A DNA stretch of 64,000 nt from Bacteroidales bacterium. Lineage in GTDB: Bacteria; Bacteroidota; Bacteroidia; Bacteroidales; UBA932. A program made the translations under genes and the position numbers. Positions 9,836 through 19,129 of this stretch are shown one piece after another. The stretch's first letter is position 1, and each line of letters opens with the position of its first letter. Location: NCBI GenBank assembly GCA_017437125.1, contig JAFSBV010000001.1, forward strand, positions 243,894 to 307,893, written 5' to 3'. The notes beneath the pieces were generated by a model that did not search any database, was not told where the DNA came from, and saw nothing but the letters and a program-made list of their open reading frames with translations.

Positions 9836-11152
9836 ATGGCAACAAAAGAATTTTTCCCTGGAATCGGCAAGATCCAGTTCGAAGGCAAGGAGAGCAAGAA
9901 CCCAATGGCTTTCCGTTACTATGACGCAAACAAGGTTATCCTTGGCAAGAAGATGAGCGAGTGGCTCAAGTTCGCTATGGCTTGGTGGCACACACTCTGC
10001 GCTGAGGGTGGTGACCAGTTCGGCGGTGGTACAAAGACATTCCCTTGGAACGGTGCAGCTTGCCCTGTACAGGCAGCTAAGGATAAGGTTGACGCTGGTT
10101 TCGAGTTCATGCAGAAGATGGGCATCGAGTACTATTGCTTCCACGATGTTGACCTCGTTTCAGAGGGTGCAAACGTTGAGGAGTACGAGGCTAACCTCAA
10201 GGAGGTTGTAGCTTACCTCAAGGAGAAGCAGGCTGAGACCGGTATCAAGCTTCTTTGGGGAACAGCTAACGTGTTCGGTAACAAGAGATACATGAACGGT
10301 GCTGCTACAAACCCTGATTTCGATGTTGTTGCACGTGCTGCCGTTCAGATCAAGAACGCTATCGACGCTACTATCGAACTCGGCGGAACAAACTACGTGT
10401 TCTGGGGTGGTCGTGAGGGTTACATGAGCCTTCTCAACACAGATCAGAAGCGTGAGAAGGAGCATCTTGCAATGATGCTTACTCTTGCTCGCGACTATGC
10501 ACGTTCAAAGGGCTTCACAGGAACATTCCTCATCGAGCCTAAGCCAATGGAGCCTTCAAAGCATCAGTATGATGTTGACACTGAGACAGTGATCGGCTTC
10601 CTTAAGGCTCACGGTCTTGAGAAGGACTTCAAGGTGAACATCGAGGTTAACCACGCTACTCTCGCAGGTCATACATTCGAGCACGAGCTTGCTGTTGCTG
10701 TTGACAACGATATGCTCGGTTCTATCGACGCTAACCGTGGTGACTATCAGAACGGTTGGGATACTGACCAGTTCCCTATCGACAACTACGAGCTCACTCA
10801 GGCTATGATGCAGATCATCCGTGGTGGCGGACTCGGAAACGGTGGTACAAACTTCGACGCTAAGACTCGTCGTAACTCTACTGACCTTGAGGACATCTTC
10901 ATCGCTCACATCGCAGGTATGGACGCTATGGCACGTGCTCTTGAGAGCGCTGCAGCTCTTCTCGAGGAGAGCCCATACAAGCAGATGCTTGCTGACCGCT
11001 ATGCATCATTCGACGCTGGCAAGGGTAAGGAGTTCGAAGAGGGCAAGCTCACTCTCGAGGATGTTTACGCATACGGTAAGGAGGTTGACGAGCCTAAGCA
11101 GACTTCTGGAAAGCAGGAGCTTTACGAGGCTATCCTCAACATGTATTGCTAG
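9836..11152 (+). CDS. xylA: xylose isomerase
   Basis: Class II xylose isomerase of 438 residues. The motif YYCFHDVDL contains the base His103; [16 protein letters not shown] carries the metal-ligand Glu and catalytic Lys; the C-terminal metal site is in [13 protein letters not shown]. It interconverts D-xylose and D-xylulose in the cytoplasm. The gene uses a narrow, repetitive codon set compared with its neighbours (GCT, GTT and CTC recur), as expected of a highly expressed protein. It sits between xylB and a terminator-like hairpin, so xylA transcripts probably exceed those of xylE. Confidence 0.98.
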   Translation: MATKEFFPGIGKIQFEGKESKNPMAFRYYDANKVILGKKMSEWLKFAMAWWHTLCAEGGDQFGGGTKTFPWNGAACPVQAAKDKVDAGFEFMQKMGIEYYCFHDVDLVSEGANVEEYEANLKEVVAYLKEKQAETGIKLLWGTANVFGNKRYMNGAATNPDFDVVARAAVQIKNAIDATIELGGTNYVFWGGREGYMSLLNTDQKREKEHLAMMLTLARDYARSKGFTGTFLIEPKPMEPSKHQYDVDTETVIGFLKAHGLEKDFKVNIEVNHATLAGHTFEHELAVAVDNDMLGSIDANRGDYQNGWDTDQFPIDNYELTQAMMQIIRGGGLGNGGTNFDAKTRRNSTDLEDIFIAHIAGMDAMARALESAAALLEESPYKQMLADRYASFDAGKGKEFEEGKLTLEDVYAYGKEVDEPKQTSGKQELYEAILNMYC

Positions 11153-11164
11153 TCTTTGAATTAA

Positions 11165-11225
11165 AGGATTCTTCGCTGAGCAAGGAATGCACTTGTCATT
11201 CTGAGCGTAGCGAAGAATCTTTTTT
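11165..11225 (+). terminator. hairpin of two inverted REP-like units, then T-run
   Basis: A perfect 11-bp stem (GATTCTTCGCT at 11167-11177 with AGCGAAGAATC at 11209-11219) is followed by a run of T, so it can work as an intrinsic terminator or attenuator between xylA and xylE. The right half, 11194-11220, is a 27-base unit whose inverted relative occurs at 50630-50656; the left half resembles the same unit inverted. See findings. Confidence 0.7.
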
Positions 11226-11243
11226 CGTAAATACCGGACAACT

Positions 11244-12728
11244 ATGACTAACACAAACGACAAAGGCAGCAAGGGTTATCTCTTTTCGATAGTCCTGGTA
11301 GCAGTGATCGGAGGTCTCCTTTTCGGATACGACACAGCAGTGATTTCAGGTGCTGAAAAGGGTCTTCAGGCATTCTTCATGGGTGCGAAGGACTTTACAT
11401 ATACAGACTTCCTTCACGGCATCACATCATCGAGCGCACTTCTCGGATGTATCATCGGTGCGGCAATTTCAGGAATCTGTGCATCAAGGATGGGACGTAA
11501 GAAGGCGCTGATCATGGCCGGAGTGTTCTTCTTCCTTTCGGCACTCGGATCATATAATCCAGAATTCCTCTTCTTCCCTAAGGGAGAGCCTACATTCTCT
11601 CTTCTGATTGCATTCAACCTTTACCGCGTTCTCGGTGGAGTCGGAGTAGGACTTGCTTCGGCGATCTGCCCTATGTACATCGCAGAGGTGGCTCCGAGCA
11701 ACCTTCGCGGTACTCTCGTATCATGGAACCAGTTTGCGATCATCTTCGGTCAGCTCGTGGTGTATTTCGTCAACTTCCTCATCCTCGGTGATCATATCGC
11801 TCCTGTAATCCAGAAGATGGCAGAGGGCATCAATCAGATCATGAATCCGGGTGAGGCTGAGTGGATGATTTCTACGGGATGGAGATATATGTTTATAAGT
11901 GAGGCAGTCCCTGCGGGACTCTTCACCATTCTCCTTTTCCTTGTACCTGAAACTCCACGTTACCTTGCCATGGTAGGCAAGGATGAGCAGGCACTCACCA
12001 TCCTTGAGAAGATCAACGGAAGAACAAAGGCTCAGGAGATCCTCACAGACATCAAGAATACTGTTACAGAGAAAACCGAGAAGCTCTTTACATACGGCTG
12101 GCTCGTCATCTTCGTGGGAATCATGCTCAGCGTATTCCAGCAGGCAGTCGGAATCAATGCGGTTCTTTATTTCGCGCCTCGTATATTCGAGTCGCTCGGA
12201 ATGGGCAACCCTATGATGCAGACAGTCCTCATGGGTATCGTGAACATTACATTCACATTGGTTGCGATCTTCACAGTGGAGAAGATCGGACGCAAGCCTC
12301 TTCTTATCTGTGGATCGCTCGGAATGGCACTTGGAGCGGCCGGCGTGGCTGTTACCAGCGTAAGTGCGGCACTTCCACCGGTTGTTGCCGTTATCAGCAT
12401 CATGGTTTACAGTGCATCATTCATGTTCAGCTGGGGCCCTATCTGCTGGGTACTCATCTCGGAGATCTTCCCTAACACCATCCGTGGTGCGGCTGTGGCT
12501 ATCGCTGTGGCATTCCAGTGGATATTCAATTTCATCGTCTCATCGACATTCCTTCCTATGTACAACATGAGTCTCGGCTCGATGGGAGAGAACTTCGGAC
12601 ATGCATTCACATATGGCCTCTATGGAGTGATATGTGTTCTTGCAGCCCTCTTCGTATGGAAGCTTGTTCCTGAGACAAAGGGCAAGACTCTTGAAGACAT
12701 GTCAAAACTCTGGAAAAAAGAGAAGTAG
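11244..12728 (+). CDS. xylE: D-xylose:H+ symporter (MFS sugar porter)
   Basis: Major facilitator superfamily sugar porter, 494 residues, with about 12 membrane segments. TM1 has the family start GGLLFGYDTAVISGAEKGLQ. The loops hold ASRMGRKKAL, VPETPRYL before the central loop, QQAVGINAVLYFAPRIF in TM7 and VPETKGKTLEDM at the end of TM12, all hallmarks of XylE/GLUT-type carriers. It brings xylose across the inner membrane by proton symport. It is the last gene of the xyl cluster, 91 bases after xylA behind a hairpin, and ends before a strong terminator. Arabinose or glucose transport cannot be excluded by sequence. Confidence 0.92.
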   Translation: MTNTNDKGSKGYLFSIVLVAVIGGLLFGYDTAVISGAEKGLQAFFMGAKDFTYTDFLHGITSSSALLGCIIGAAISGICASRMGRKKALIMAGVFFFLSALGSYNPEFLFFPKGEPTFSLLIAFNLYRVLGGVGVGLASAICPMYIAEVAPSNLRGTLVSWNQFAIIFGQLVVYFVNFLILGDHIAPVIQKMAEGINQIMNPGEAEWMISTGWRYMFISEAVPAGLFTILLFLVPETPRYLAMVGKDEQALTILEKINGRTKAQEILTDIKNTVTEKTEKLFTYGWLVIFVGIMLSVFQQAVGINAVLYFAPRIFESLGMGNPMMQTVLMGIVNITFTLVAIFTVEKIGRKPLLICGSLGMALGAAGVAVTSVSAALPPVVAVISIMVYSASFMFSWGPICWVLISEIFPNTIRGAAVAIAVAFQWIFNFIVSSTFLPMYNMSLGSMGENFGHAFTYGLYGVICVLAALFVWKLVPETKGKTLEDMSKLWKKEK

Positions 12729-12754
12729 CAATTGCTTCTGATATTCAGTTGATT

Positions 12755-12795
12755 CGGGGATACGTGGCGTTGATACGCGGCGTATCCCCGTTTTT
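12755..12795 (+). terminator. intrinsic terminator after xylE
   Basis: CGGGGATACG (12755-12764) pairs perfectly with CGTATCCCCG (12781-12790), followed by five T. It closes the xylose transcription unit. Confidence 0.85.
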
Positions 12796-12832
12796 ATCTG
12801 CTTTTCTTTCTCTCCATTTGTCGGAAAATGCC

Positions 12833-12840
12833 TAACTTTG
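12833..12840 (+). promoter_or_regulatory. -7 promoter element before the M64 pair
   Basis: TAACTTTG matches TAnnTTTG, 37 bases before the first M64 gene and after the xylE terminator. No TTG sits at the ideal upstream distance. Confidence 0.55.
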
Positions 12841-12877
12841 CAGCCTCACTAATCAAGACAACTAACCACATATACTG

Positions 12878-14161
12878 ATGAACAGATTGAAAACAATGAT
12901 TTTTGGTCTGTCTGCCTTGCTTTTCATGCAGGCATGTACCCAGAGTACATATGACAGATATTTTGAAGACAAGAGTCTCAGAATCGACTATATGTCGATA
13001 GGAGATGCAAAGACTCAGACTGCCGTGGTTCACGAGCTTCGCGAGGAACCGGTCTGGGGAGGCCCTAAGAAGAATCTCATCGAGCCGTTCGGCTATGGTG
13101 AATATCTCATGGAGATCTATGATGCAGCCAGCGATGAACTGATCTATTCAAGAAGCTTCTGCTCTCTTTTCGGAGAGTGGAGAACTACAGCCGAGGCAAA
13201 GACAGAGACACAGGCATGGTATAATTCCATGTCCATTCCTTATCCCAAGGACAGGATCATCGTGGATCTGAAGGCCAGAAACAAGGCTGACATGAAGTTC
13301 TACAGCATCATGCGTCATGAGATCGATCCTTCAAGCATGTTCATCGACAAGGCACCTCTTGTTGACAACAAGGTCGTGAAGATCCAGGACAACGGAGGCC
13401 CGACAGACAAGGTCGATCTGGTATTCATCGCCGAGGGATATACCGAGGCTGAACTGGACAAGTTCTTCAAGGATGCCGAGCGTTTTTCGGAGGCCCTTTT
13501 CGCCTGTCCTCCTTTCGATACATGCCGTGATGACTTCAATGTATGGGCTGTAGGCACTGTGTCCATGGACTCGGGAACAAGTTCTTCCGGAATCGGAATC
13601 TATAAGAACACCGCACTCAAGACTGGCTACTACACTTTCGGACTCGACAGATATCTTACCACAAAGGATATGAAGTCGATCAAGGACGCCACATGGAATG
13701 TTCCATGTGATGCTGTATTCCTTCTTATCAATGCCGAGACATACGGTGGCGGAGGAATATATAATTCATATGCGTGCGGTACTGCCGACAATGCAAGGAC
13801 CCTCAATGTGTTTACTCATGAATTCGGCCACAGCTTCGCAGGTCTTGGAGATGAATATTTCGAGAGTGAGGTTGCATACGAGAGCTATTACAATCTTGAG
13901 AAGGAGCTCTGGGAGCCGAATATCACCACTCTTGTGGAATTCGACAGAAAGTGGAAGGATCTTCTTCCGGAAGGAACTCCGATCCCGACTCCGCTCAATG
14001 ATGAGACAAAGGACAAGATCGGTGTGTTCGAAGGCGGCGGATACCTTTCAGAAGGCATCTACAGGCCTATGGATCACTGCATGATGCGTGACTATGCTCC
14101 TTTCTGCCCGGCATGCAGCCGTGCGATTCTCCAGATGGTGGATTTTCTTTCAGATAAATAA
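12878..14161 (+). CDS. M64 (IgA peptidase) family lipoprotein
   Basis: 427 residues with a lipobox ending at Cys20 (FMQAC). The N-terminal half is the M64 accessory beta domain (YFEDKSLRIDYMSIGD onward) and the C-terminal half the zinc peptidase domain, with HEFGHSFAGLGDEY. His314, Glu315 and His318 form the HExxH site. Family M64 contains the IgA-cleaving peptidase of a gut Clostridium, but most Bacteroidota members have no known substrate. The protein should be anchored in the periplasm or on the surface. It is followed after 9 bases by a close paralogue that has a cleavable signal peptide instead of a lipobox. Confidence 0.9.
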   Translation: MNRLKTMIFGLSALLFMQACTQSTYDRYFEDKSLRIDYMSIGDAKTQTAVVHELREEPVWGGPKKNLIEPFGYGEYLMEIYDAASDELIYSRSFCSLFGEWRTTAEAKTETQAWYNSMSIPYPKDRIIVDLKARNKADMKFYSIMRHEIDPSSMFIDKAPLVDNKVVKIQDNGGPTDKVDLVFIAEGYTEAELDKFFKDAERFSEALFACPPFDTCRDDFNVWAVGTVSMDSGTSSSGIGIYKNTALKTGYYTFGLDRYLTTKDMKSIKDATWNVPCDAVFLLINAETYGGGGIYNSYACGTADNARTLNVFTHEFGHSFAGLGDEYFESEVAYESYYNLEKELWEPNITTLVEFDRKWKDLLPEGTPIPTPLNDETKDKIGVFEGGGYLSEGIYRPMDHCMMRDYAPFCPACSRAILQMVDFLSDK

Positions 14162-14170
14162 GAGACCGAT

Positions 14171-15451
14171 ATGAAGAAGTATATTATATTGCTTGCCGCA
14201 TTGCTGTGTGGCATACAGGCATCTGCACAGCCTGTATTCGAGAAGTATTTCGAAGACAAGAGCCTCAGGATCGACTATGTCCAGAGCGGCAATTCGCAGA
14301 CTCAGACTGCGGTGATATATGAACTCCGTGAGGAACCAGTTTACGGAGGACCTAAGAAGAATCTGATAGATGACCTCGGCCGTGGAGGTTATATCTTGAA
14401 GGTATATGACAAGAAGAGCGGAGAACTCATATATTCAAAGGGCTACTGCACTCTTTTCGAGGAATGGCTTACTACGGAAGAGGCCAAGAGAGAGACTCAG
14501 GCATGGCTCAATTCCATTTCGATTCCTTATCCTAAGGACAATATCATCGTGGAGTTCAATGCCCGCGACAGAAAGACCATGGAGTTCAGCACCATGCTCA
14601 GACAGGAGATCGATCCGGAGAGCATATTCATCGACAGACGCAAGCTTTTCGAGAATCCTGTTGTGAAGCTTCTTGACAATGGAGGCTCGACAGAAAAAGT
14701 CGATATGGTATTCCTTGCAGAAGGATATACAGCAGAGGAGCAGGACAAGTTCGTGGAGGATGCCAGGAAATTCATGGATGCGATGCTCGCTACAGCTCCT
14801 TTCGACAGCCGTCGTGACGATTTCAACGTGTGGGCAGTAGGAACAATTTCCCAGGAATCCGGCACAAGTTCATGCGGAACGGGAGTATATAAGAACACTG
14901 CTCTCGGAACAGGTTATTATACATTCGGAACCGACAGATATCTTACTACTCCTGACATCAAGGACATCAGGGACGCCGTCTGGAATGTACCATGCGATGC
15001 CATATTCCTTGTCATCAATGCCGAGACATTCGGAGGTGGCGGAATGTATAACGTATATGCATGCGGAACAGCTGACAATGAGCAGACATACGGAGTGTTC
15101 ATGCATGAGTTCGGCCATAGCTTTGCCGGTCTTGCTGACGAATATTTCGGCAAGCCTGTAGCCTATGACGACACATTCTACAACCTCGAAAAAGAGCCAT
15201 GGGAGCCAAATATCACTACTCTTGTGGAGTTCGAAAAGAAATGGAAGGACCTTCTTCCTGAAGGAACTCCGATCCCGACCCCGCTCAATGATGAGACGAA
15301 GGACAAGATCGGAGTATTCGAAGGTGGCGGATATGTTGACAAGGGCATATACCGCCCTGTTGACCATTGCAAGATGCGCGACTATGTTGACTACTGTCCG
15401 GCCTGCAGCCGCGCCATCCTACAGGTCATCGATCATCTTTCTGACAAATAA
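14171..15451 (+). CDS. M64 (IgA peptidase) family exported protein, tandem paralogue
   Basis: 426 residues, colinear over its whole length with the preceding gene and with long identical stretches near the C terminus (for example IPTPLNDETKDKIGVFEGGG), so this is a tandem duplication. The signal peptide ends about ASAQ with no lipobox cysteine, so unlike its partner it should be released into the periplasm or outside. The zinc site is HEFGH with His312 and His316. It is co-transcribed with the first copy. Only one base separates its stop from the end of the convergent GH31 gene, and I see no strong terminator between them. Confidence 0.9.
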   Translation: MKKYIILLAALLCGIQASAQPVFEKYFEDKSLRIDYVQSGNSQTQTAVIYELREEPVYGGPKKNLIDDLGRGGYILKVYDKKSGELIYSKGYCTLFEEWLTTEEAKRETQAWLNSISIPYPKDNIIVEFNARDRKTMEFSTMLRQEIDPESIFIDRRKLFENPVVKLLDNGGSTEKVDMVFLAEGYTAEEQDKFVEDARKFMDAMLATAPFDSRRDDFNVWAVGTISQESGTSSCGTGVYKNTALGTGYYTFGTDRYLTTPDIKDIRDAVWNVPCDAIFLVINAETFGGGGMYNVYACGTADNEQTYGVFMHEFGHSFAGLADEYFGKPVAYDDTFYNLEKEPWEPNITTLVEFEKKWKDLLPEGTPIPTPLNDETKDKIGVFEGGGYVDKGIYRPVDHCKMRDYVDYCPACSRAILQVIDHLSDK

Positions 15452-15452
15452 C

Positions 15453-18002
15453 CTAACGAAGGTTCCAGCCGCAGTGGGCGAGGAACCATTCGATATCGCT
15501 TTCTTTGAGGCGTGGCTGGCGCTTCAGGATTGCAGGAAGGTTGCTGTAATTCTTCATGAATGCATCGGAGAGTTCGGCAGCCTTTTCTGGTGCATAGAGG
15601 ATAGCCTCGTTGATTGTTCCCATCATTGCGAGATCGTCGATCGGATCAGCTCCTGTACGGAACTTCAGGGCCTCGATGCTTCGTGCCATGCGACGTGAAA
15701 GGCCGATGATTCCGTCAGCGATTGCAGGCTGTGCATCAGCATATGTGATGACAACGGTCTTTTCAGCCGCACATTCAGCTACAGGGATATCGATGACGAA
15801 TGCAAGATTCTCCTCAAGATATTCATATGGAACAGCCTCGCCGTTTACTGTGACGCCAGCAGGGGCTTCGCTCGCGAGAACCTTTACCTTGAAGTTCCTG
15901 CATGAAGGCATTCCTTCATAAGAGCCATTGCGGGCAGCTATCTTCAATGTCTGGACATTGCCGTTCCATGCATTTGAAAGACATGTCTGTGCATATTCGT
16001 CTGCATAGTTCTTGTCATTTCCGGCATCCTCGTACATTATGAACGAGCCTTCTCCTCCAGGGAAAACAGTGACAAAGATATCCTCGTCGTTACCGTTGAG
16101 GTTTTCAACCTCTTCACCGTAGAACGGCAGGACAGATCCGGCCTTCACATATACTCCGTATTCGTCAAGAGCGAAATGGCGCTTCACGATAGCACCTCCT
16201 TTCAGCAATGTACCCGTATGAAGCTCATACCATGTGCCTTCAGGAAGCCATATCTCCATTTCAGCGAATCCGTCAGTCATAGGCTTGGTCACAGGTGCGA
16301 TGAGCATGTCGTCTCCGAACATGTACTGGCTGCGGAATTTCACGTCGTAAGCCTCGGGAGCTTCAGGCCAGTCATAGTAAAGAGGACGGCAGAGTGCAAG
16401 ACCCTCGTCATATCCCTTGCGGGCCATAGCATAGATGTACGGAGCCATATCGTAACGCTGACGTACGGTCTGACGGATCACGTTGGTATATTCCTCAGTG
16501 AATACCCAAGGCTCCTTGTTCAGAGCTCCGCTCTTCGAACTGTGAGTGCGCATCACAGGGCTGAATCCGCCGAACTGGAGCCATCTTGTGTACATTTCAG
16601 GATCGATGTTGTCTCCGAGATGTCCTCCGATATCGTGGCTCCAATAGCCGTAAAGCACATTTGAAGCTGTAGATGTGAAATATGGCTGGAATTCGAGTGA
16701 TTTCCATGTAATGGTAGCGTCACCTGAGAATCCGATCTGGTAGCGATGGTTTCCGAGACCTCCCCAGCGGTGGTAAAGAAGCGGACGCTTGTCACCGTAA
16801 CGCTCCATGTCGCTGAAGTAGCAGTAGTTGATCCACCATGTGTTGTTCAGACCTGTCATCTTCTTGTCAAATACATGCTGCTGCCAGTCGAGCCACCAGA
16901 AATCCACTCCTTCCGCCTGCATAGGGTGCATGACCTGATCGAACATGTTTGCCATGAATTTCTTGTCGGAGTTGGTCCACTCGATCCTGCTTGTACCTGC
17001 CGGATCCATTCCGAGGCTCTCGGCAAGGGCTGGGTAGCGTGTTTCCCAATGGTCGAAACCTTCGGCAGGATGCAGGTTCAGGGTAACCTTCAGGCCTTTG
17101 TCATGAAGATGATCCATGAACTTCTCCGGGTCCGGAAAGAGGCTCTTGTTCCATGTCCATCCTGTCCATCCGCCTCGTCCCTCGTCGGTATAATGCCAGT
17201 CCATATCGACTACGAGCACATCCAGAGGAATGTCATATGCGTCGAACTTATCGACCAATGTACGCATTTCCTTGTCTGTATATGCCCAGTAGCGGCTCCA
17301 CCAGTAACCGAATGTGAAGCGTGGAGGGAGAGGCATCTTTCCTGCAAAGACGGTGAAATCTTTCAATGCGGCCTTGTAGTCGTGGCCGTATGCCATGAAA
17401 TACCAGTCCTGGCATTCCTTTGAATCCCTTTCCTTTACCCATGCCCATTCAGACTCGTCGAAAAGGAAATTGTCCGACTCGTCGATGAGTGTCCAGCCGT
17501 CGCGTGCGATGACACCGTCCTCGAACTGACGGGTCTCGCCCTGCTTCATATCCTGTACCCATGTCTGGGTCTGATAGTCTCCGTCAAGTCCGTCAAGAGT
17601 ACGGAATGTGCCCTTGAGATTGTCCTGCTGCTTCATTCCCGGCTTCCATGTGAATGGGAAGAAGTCCTTTGCAGACCTGATCACGAGGTTCCTGTCTGTG
17701 AATTTTCCGCTTCCGATCTTGTATTCGAGGCGCATCTTTGCTGTCTCGATGGTCAGTTTCTTTCCGACAGTACGGACCTTGAAGTCAGTCTCCGGATAAT
17801 CGCGCTCGGAAGCTACGAAAGAAGGGGAGTCTGTGAACTTTCCCTCCGGCTCCCATTCGAGACGGATGACACCGTCTGTGATGACTGTAAAACGGACGTT
17901 TTCGTCCTGATAGGCTACGCTGCTGTCTGTAGTCTGTGCTGAAGCCGATATTGCCATGACGGATAATATGGCTGATAAGAATAGTTTAAGTGTGATTCTC
18001 AT
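15453..18002 (-). CDS. GH31 glycosidase, second type
   Basis: 849 residues with a signal peptide (cut near ASAQ). Domains are an N-terminal beta-sandwich, the GH31 barrel from FTFGYWWSRYWAYTD and C-terminal DUF5110-like sandwiches (ENEDIFVTVFPGG region), followed by an extra helical tail of about 90 residues. The nucleophile is Asp372 in FWWLDWQQ and the acid/base Asp428 in FSGDA. It lacks the PA14 insert and the WWMDASEP context of the enzyme at the window start, so it belongs to another GH31 branch, and its linkage specificity cannot be read from sequence. It is convergent with the M64 genes. A weak -7 element (TATCTTTA on the minus strand, 18027-18034) precedes it. Confidence 0.88.
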   Translation of the reverse strand: MRITLKLFLSAILSVMAISASAQTTDSSVAYQDENVRFTVITDGVIRLEWEPEGKFTDSPSFVASERDYPETDFKVRTVGKKLTIETAKMRLEYKIGSGKFTDRNLVIRSAKDFFPFTWKPGMKQQDNLKGTFRTLDGLDGDYQTQTWVQDMKQGETRQFEDGVIARDGWTLIDESDNFLFDESEWAWVKERDSKECQDWYFMAYGHDYKAALKDFTVFAGKMPLPPRFTFGYWWSRYWAYTDKEMRTLVDKFDAYDIPLDVLVVDMDWHYTDEGRGGWTGWTWNKSLFPDPEKFMDHLHDKGLKVTLNLHPAEGFDHWETRYPALAESLGMDPAGTSRIEWTNSDKKFMANMFDQVMHPMQAEGVDFWWLDWQQHVFDKKMTGLNNTWWINYCYFSDMERYGDKRPLLYHRWGGLGNHRYQIGFSGDATITWKSLEFQPYFTSTASNVLYGYWSHDIGGHLGDNIDPEMYTRWLQFGGFSPVMRTHSSKSGALNKEPWVFTEEYTNVIRQTVRQRYDMAPYIYAMARKGYDEGLALCRPLYYDWPEAPEAYDVKFRSQYMFGDDMLIAPVTKPMTDGFAEMEIWLPEGTWYELHTGTLLKGGAIVKRHFALDEYGVYVKAGSVLPFYGEEVENLNGNDEDIFVTVFPGGEGSFIMYEDAGNDKNYADEYAQTCLSNAWNGNVQTLKIAARNGSYEGMPSCRNFKVKVLASEAPAGVTVNGEAVPYEYLEENLAFVIDIPVAECAAEKTVVITYADAQPAIADGIIGLSRRMARSIEALKFRTGADPIDDLAMMGTINEAILYAPEKAAELSDAFMKNYSNLPAILKRQPRLKESDIEWFLAHCGWNLR

Positions 18003-18119
18003 ATCAAGAACGGTTGTTTCATTCTGTAAAGATAGTATTTATTATTGTCTGTTCGCAGTGTCCGGTACAGAAAATGATAATATCCTTCCGGCTGCGGTAA
18101 GTCTGCAGCCGGTATTGTT

Positions 18120-18581
18120 ATGTGTGAAAGAATTATATGCGTTATATTGATGCTGTCTGTCGCTGCTGCCTTGAATGCGCAGACACCGGTAGAAGAAGTG
18201 ATTGCGAAATATGAAGGCGTGAAGGGGGCGAGATGCTTCATGGCTGAAGGGGCGAGGATGGTCTTGGCCCGTAATCTTTTGAAAAAGACCTTAGTGGCTC
18301 CTATTGCTCCGGATGTGGACAAACTGGCTGTCCTCAAGATGGAAGATGCCCCTCAGCATAGCCGTTCCATGTTCGATTCTGATCTGGATGTGGCTCTTAA
18401 GACATACGACCATTACGGGAAACACGACTCGAAGAACGGGGTCGTTGATATATATATATTGCACGGTACAGGAGACAATGTCGAGGAACTGGTGATCTTC
18501 AATCCTTCAATATTGTCTCTGAACAGTCTCTACGGGCATTTTACTGTTCCTCAACTGCTGGAACTGGATTCAGAAAAGTAG
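18120..18581 (+). CDS. small exported protein, unknown function
   Basis: 153 residues with a signal peptide (cut near LNAQ). The mature part begins VEEVIAKYEGVKGARCFMAEG, which loosely recalls DUF4252-type secreted proteins, but I cannot assign a family firmly. No catalytic motif or membrane segment is visible. Its last 41 bases overlap the 3' end of the convergent gene 18541-19032. Confidence 0.65.
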   Translation: MCERIICVILMLSVAAALNAQTPVEEVIAKYEGVKGARCFMAEGARMVLARNLLKKTLVAPIAPDVDKLAVLKMEDAPQHSRSMFDSDLDVALKTYDHYGKHDSKNGVVDIYILHGTGDNVEELVIFNPSILSLNSLYGHFTVPQLLELDSEK

Positions 18582-19032
18582 GGGTTTCCTCTGCCGTCTT
18601 CATTACCGGGAATGATCCGTCCGGATTCTGAGGAGGACGTACTCCCTCTGTCGGCATGACGAACATGGTCAGCTTCGAGTTGATCTGTTCTTCCGTCATA
18701 CCCGTGACATCCATGCGCATGATATACCTGATATAGCTTGAACCCTCGCTCATGTGAGGACGGTACATGAACAGTTCCCAGCCGTTCCTGCTCATCCAGT
18801 TGATTGCGGCCATCTCCGAATTGAACTGTCCCATGAGCCTTTTGTCGTTCACTGTATCAGGGAGCAGTTTCTTCATATGCTGTCCGAAATCCACGAAGAT
18901 CTCGCATTTCCTGTTCGGGTTGTCGGAAAAATCGACTGTGCAGTAAATGTACTCCCTCTGCTCAGCTGTCTGGGCGATTGCGCTGCCGATAAGAACGAAG
19001 CAGGCGCAGATGAATAAAAAGAATCTTTTCAT
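18541..19032 (-). CDS. exported protein, unknown function
   Basis: 163 residues with a clear signal peptide (FLFICACFVLIGSAIAQ). The mature part has an alpha/beta pattern with FNSEMAAINWMSRNGWELF in the middle, of the sort seen in small DUF4177-like domains, and a proline-rich tail. I do not recognise the family with confidence. The gene is convergent with 18120-18581 and shares 41 coding bases with it, and it is divergent from the ECF sigma gene. Confidence 0.7.
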   Translation of the reverse strand: MKRFFLFICACFVLIGSAIAQTAEQREYIYCTVDFSDNPNRKCEIFVDFGQHMKKLLPDTVNDKRLMGQFNSEMAAINWMSRNGWELFMYRPHMSEGSSYIRYIMRMDVTGMTEEQINSKLTMFVMPTEGVRPPQNPDGSFPVMKTAEETPTFLNPVPAVEEQ

Positions 19033-19099
19033 AATAGTCCGTTTTGTCTGCTAATATAGGAAAAAATACGGACTGTTCCGGCATTCTCTGAAAAACTCC

Positions 19100-19107
19100 T
19101 ATCTTTG
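19100..19107 (+). promoter_or_regulatory. -7 promoter element before the ECF sigma gene
   Basis: TATCTTTG matches TAnnTTTG, 22 bases before the sigma factor start. The housekeeping-type element suggests that the sigma gene itself is not solely autoregulated. Confidence 0.55.
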
Positions 19108-19129
19108 TCGGACCGATAATCAGGAGAAC

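Noticed and set aside
12878-15451. M64 pair as one gene split by a frameshift
   Set aside because: Each half is a complete M64 protein with its own signal peptide and zinc site.
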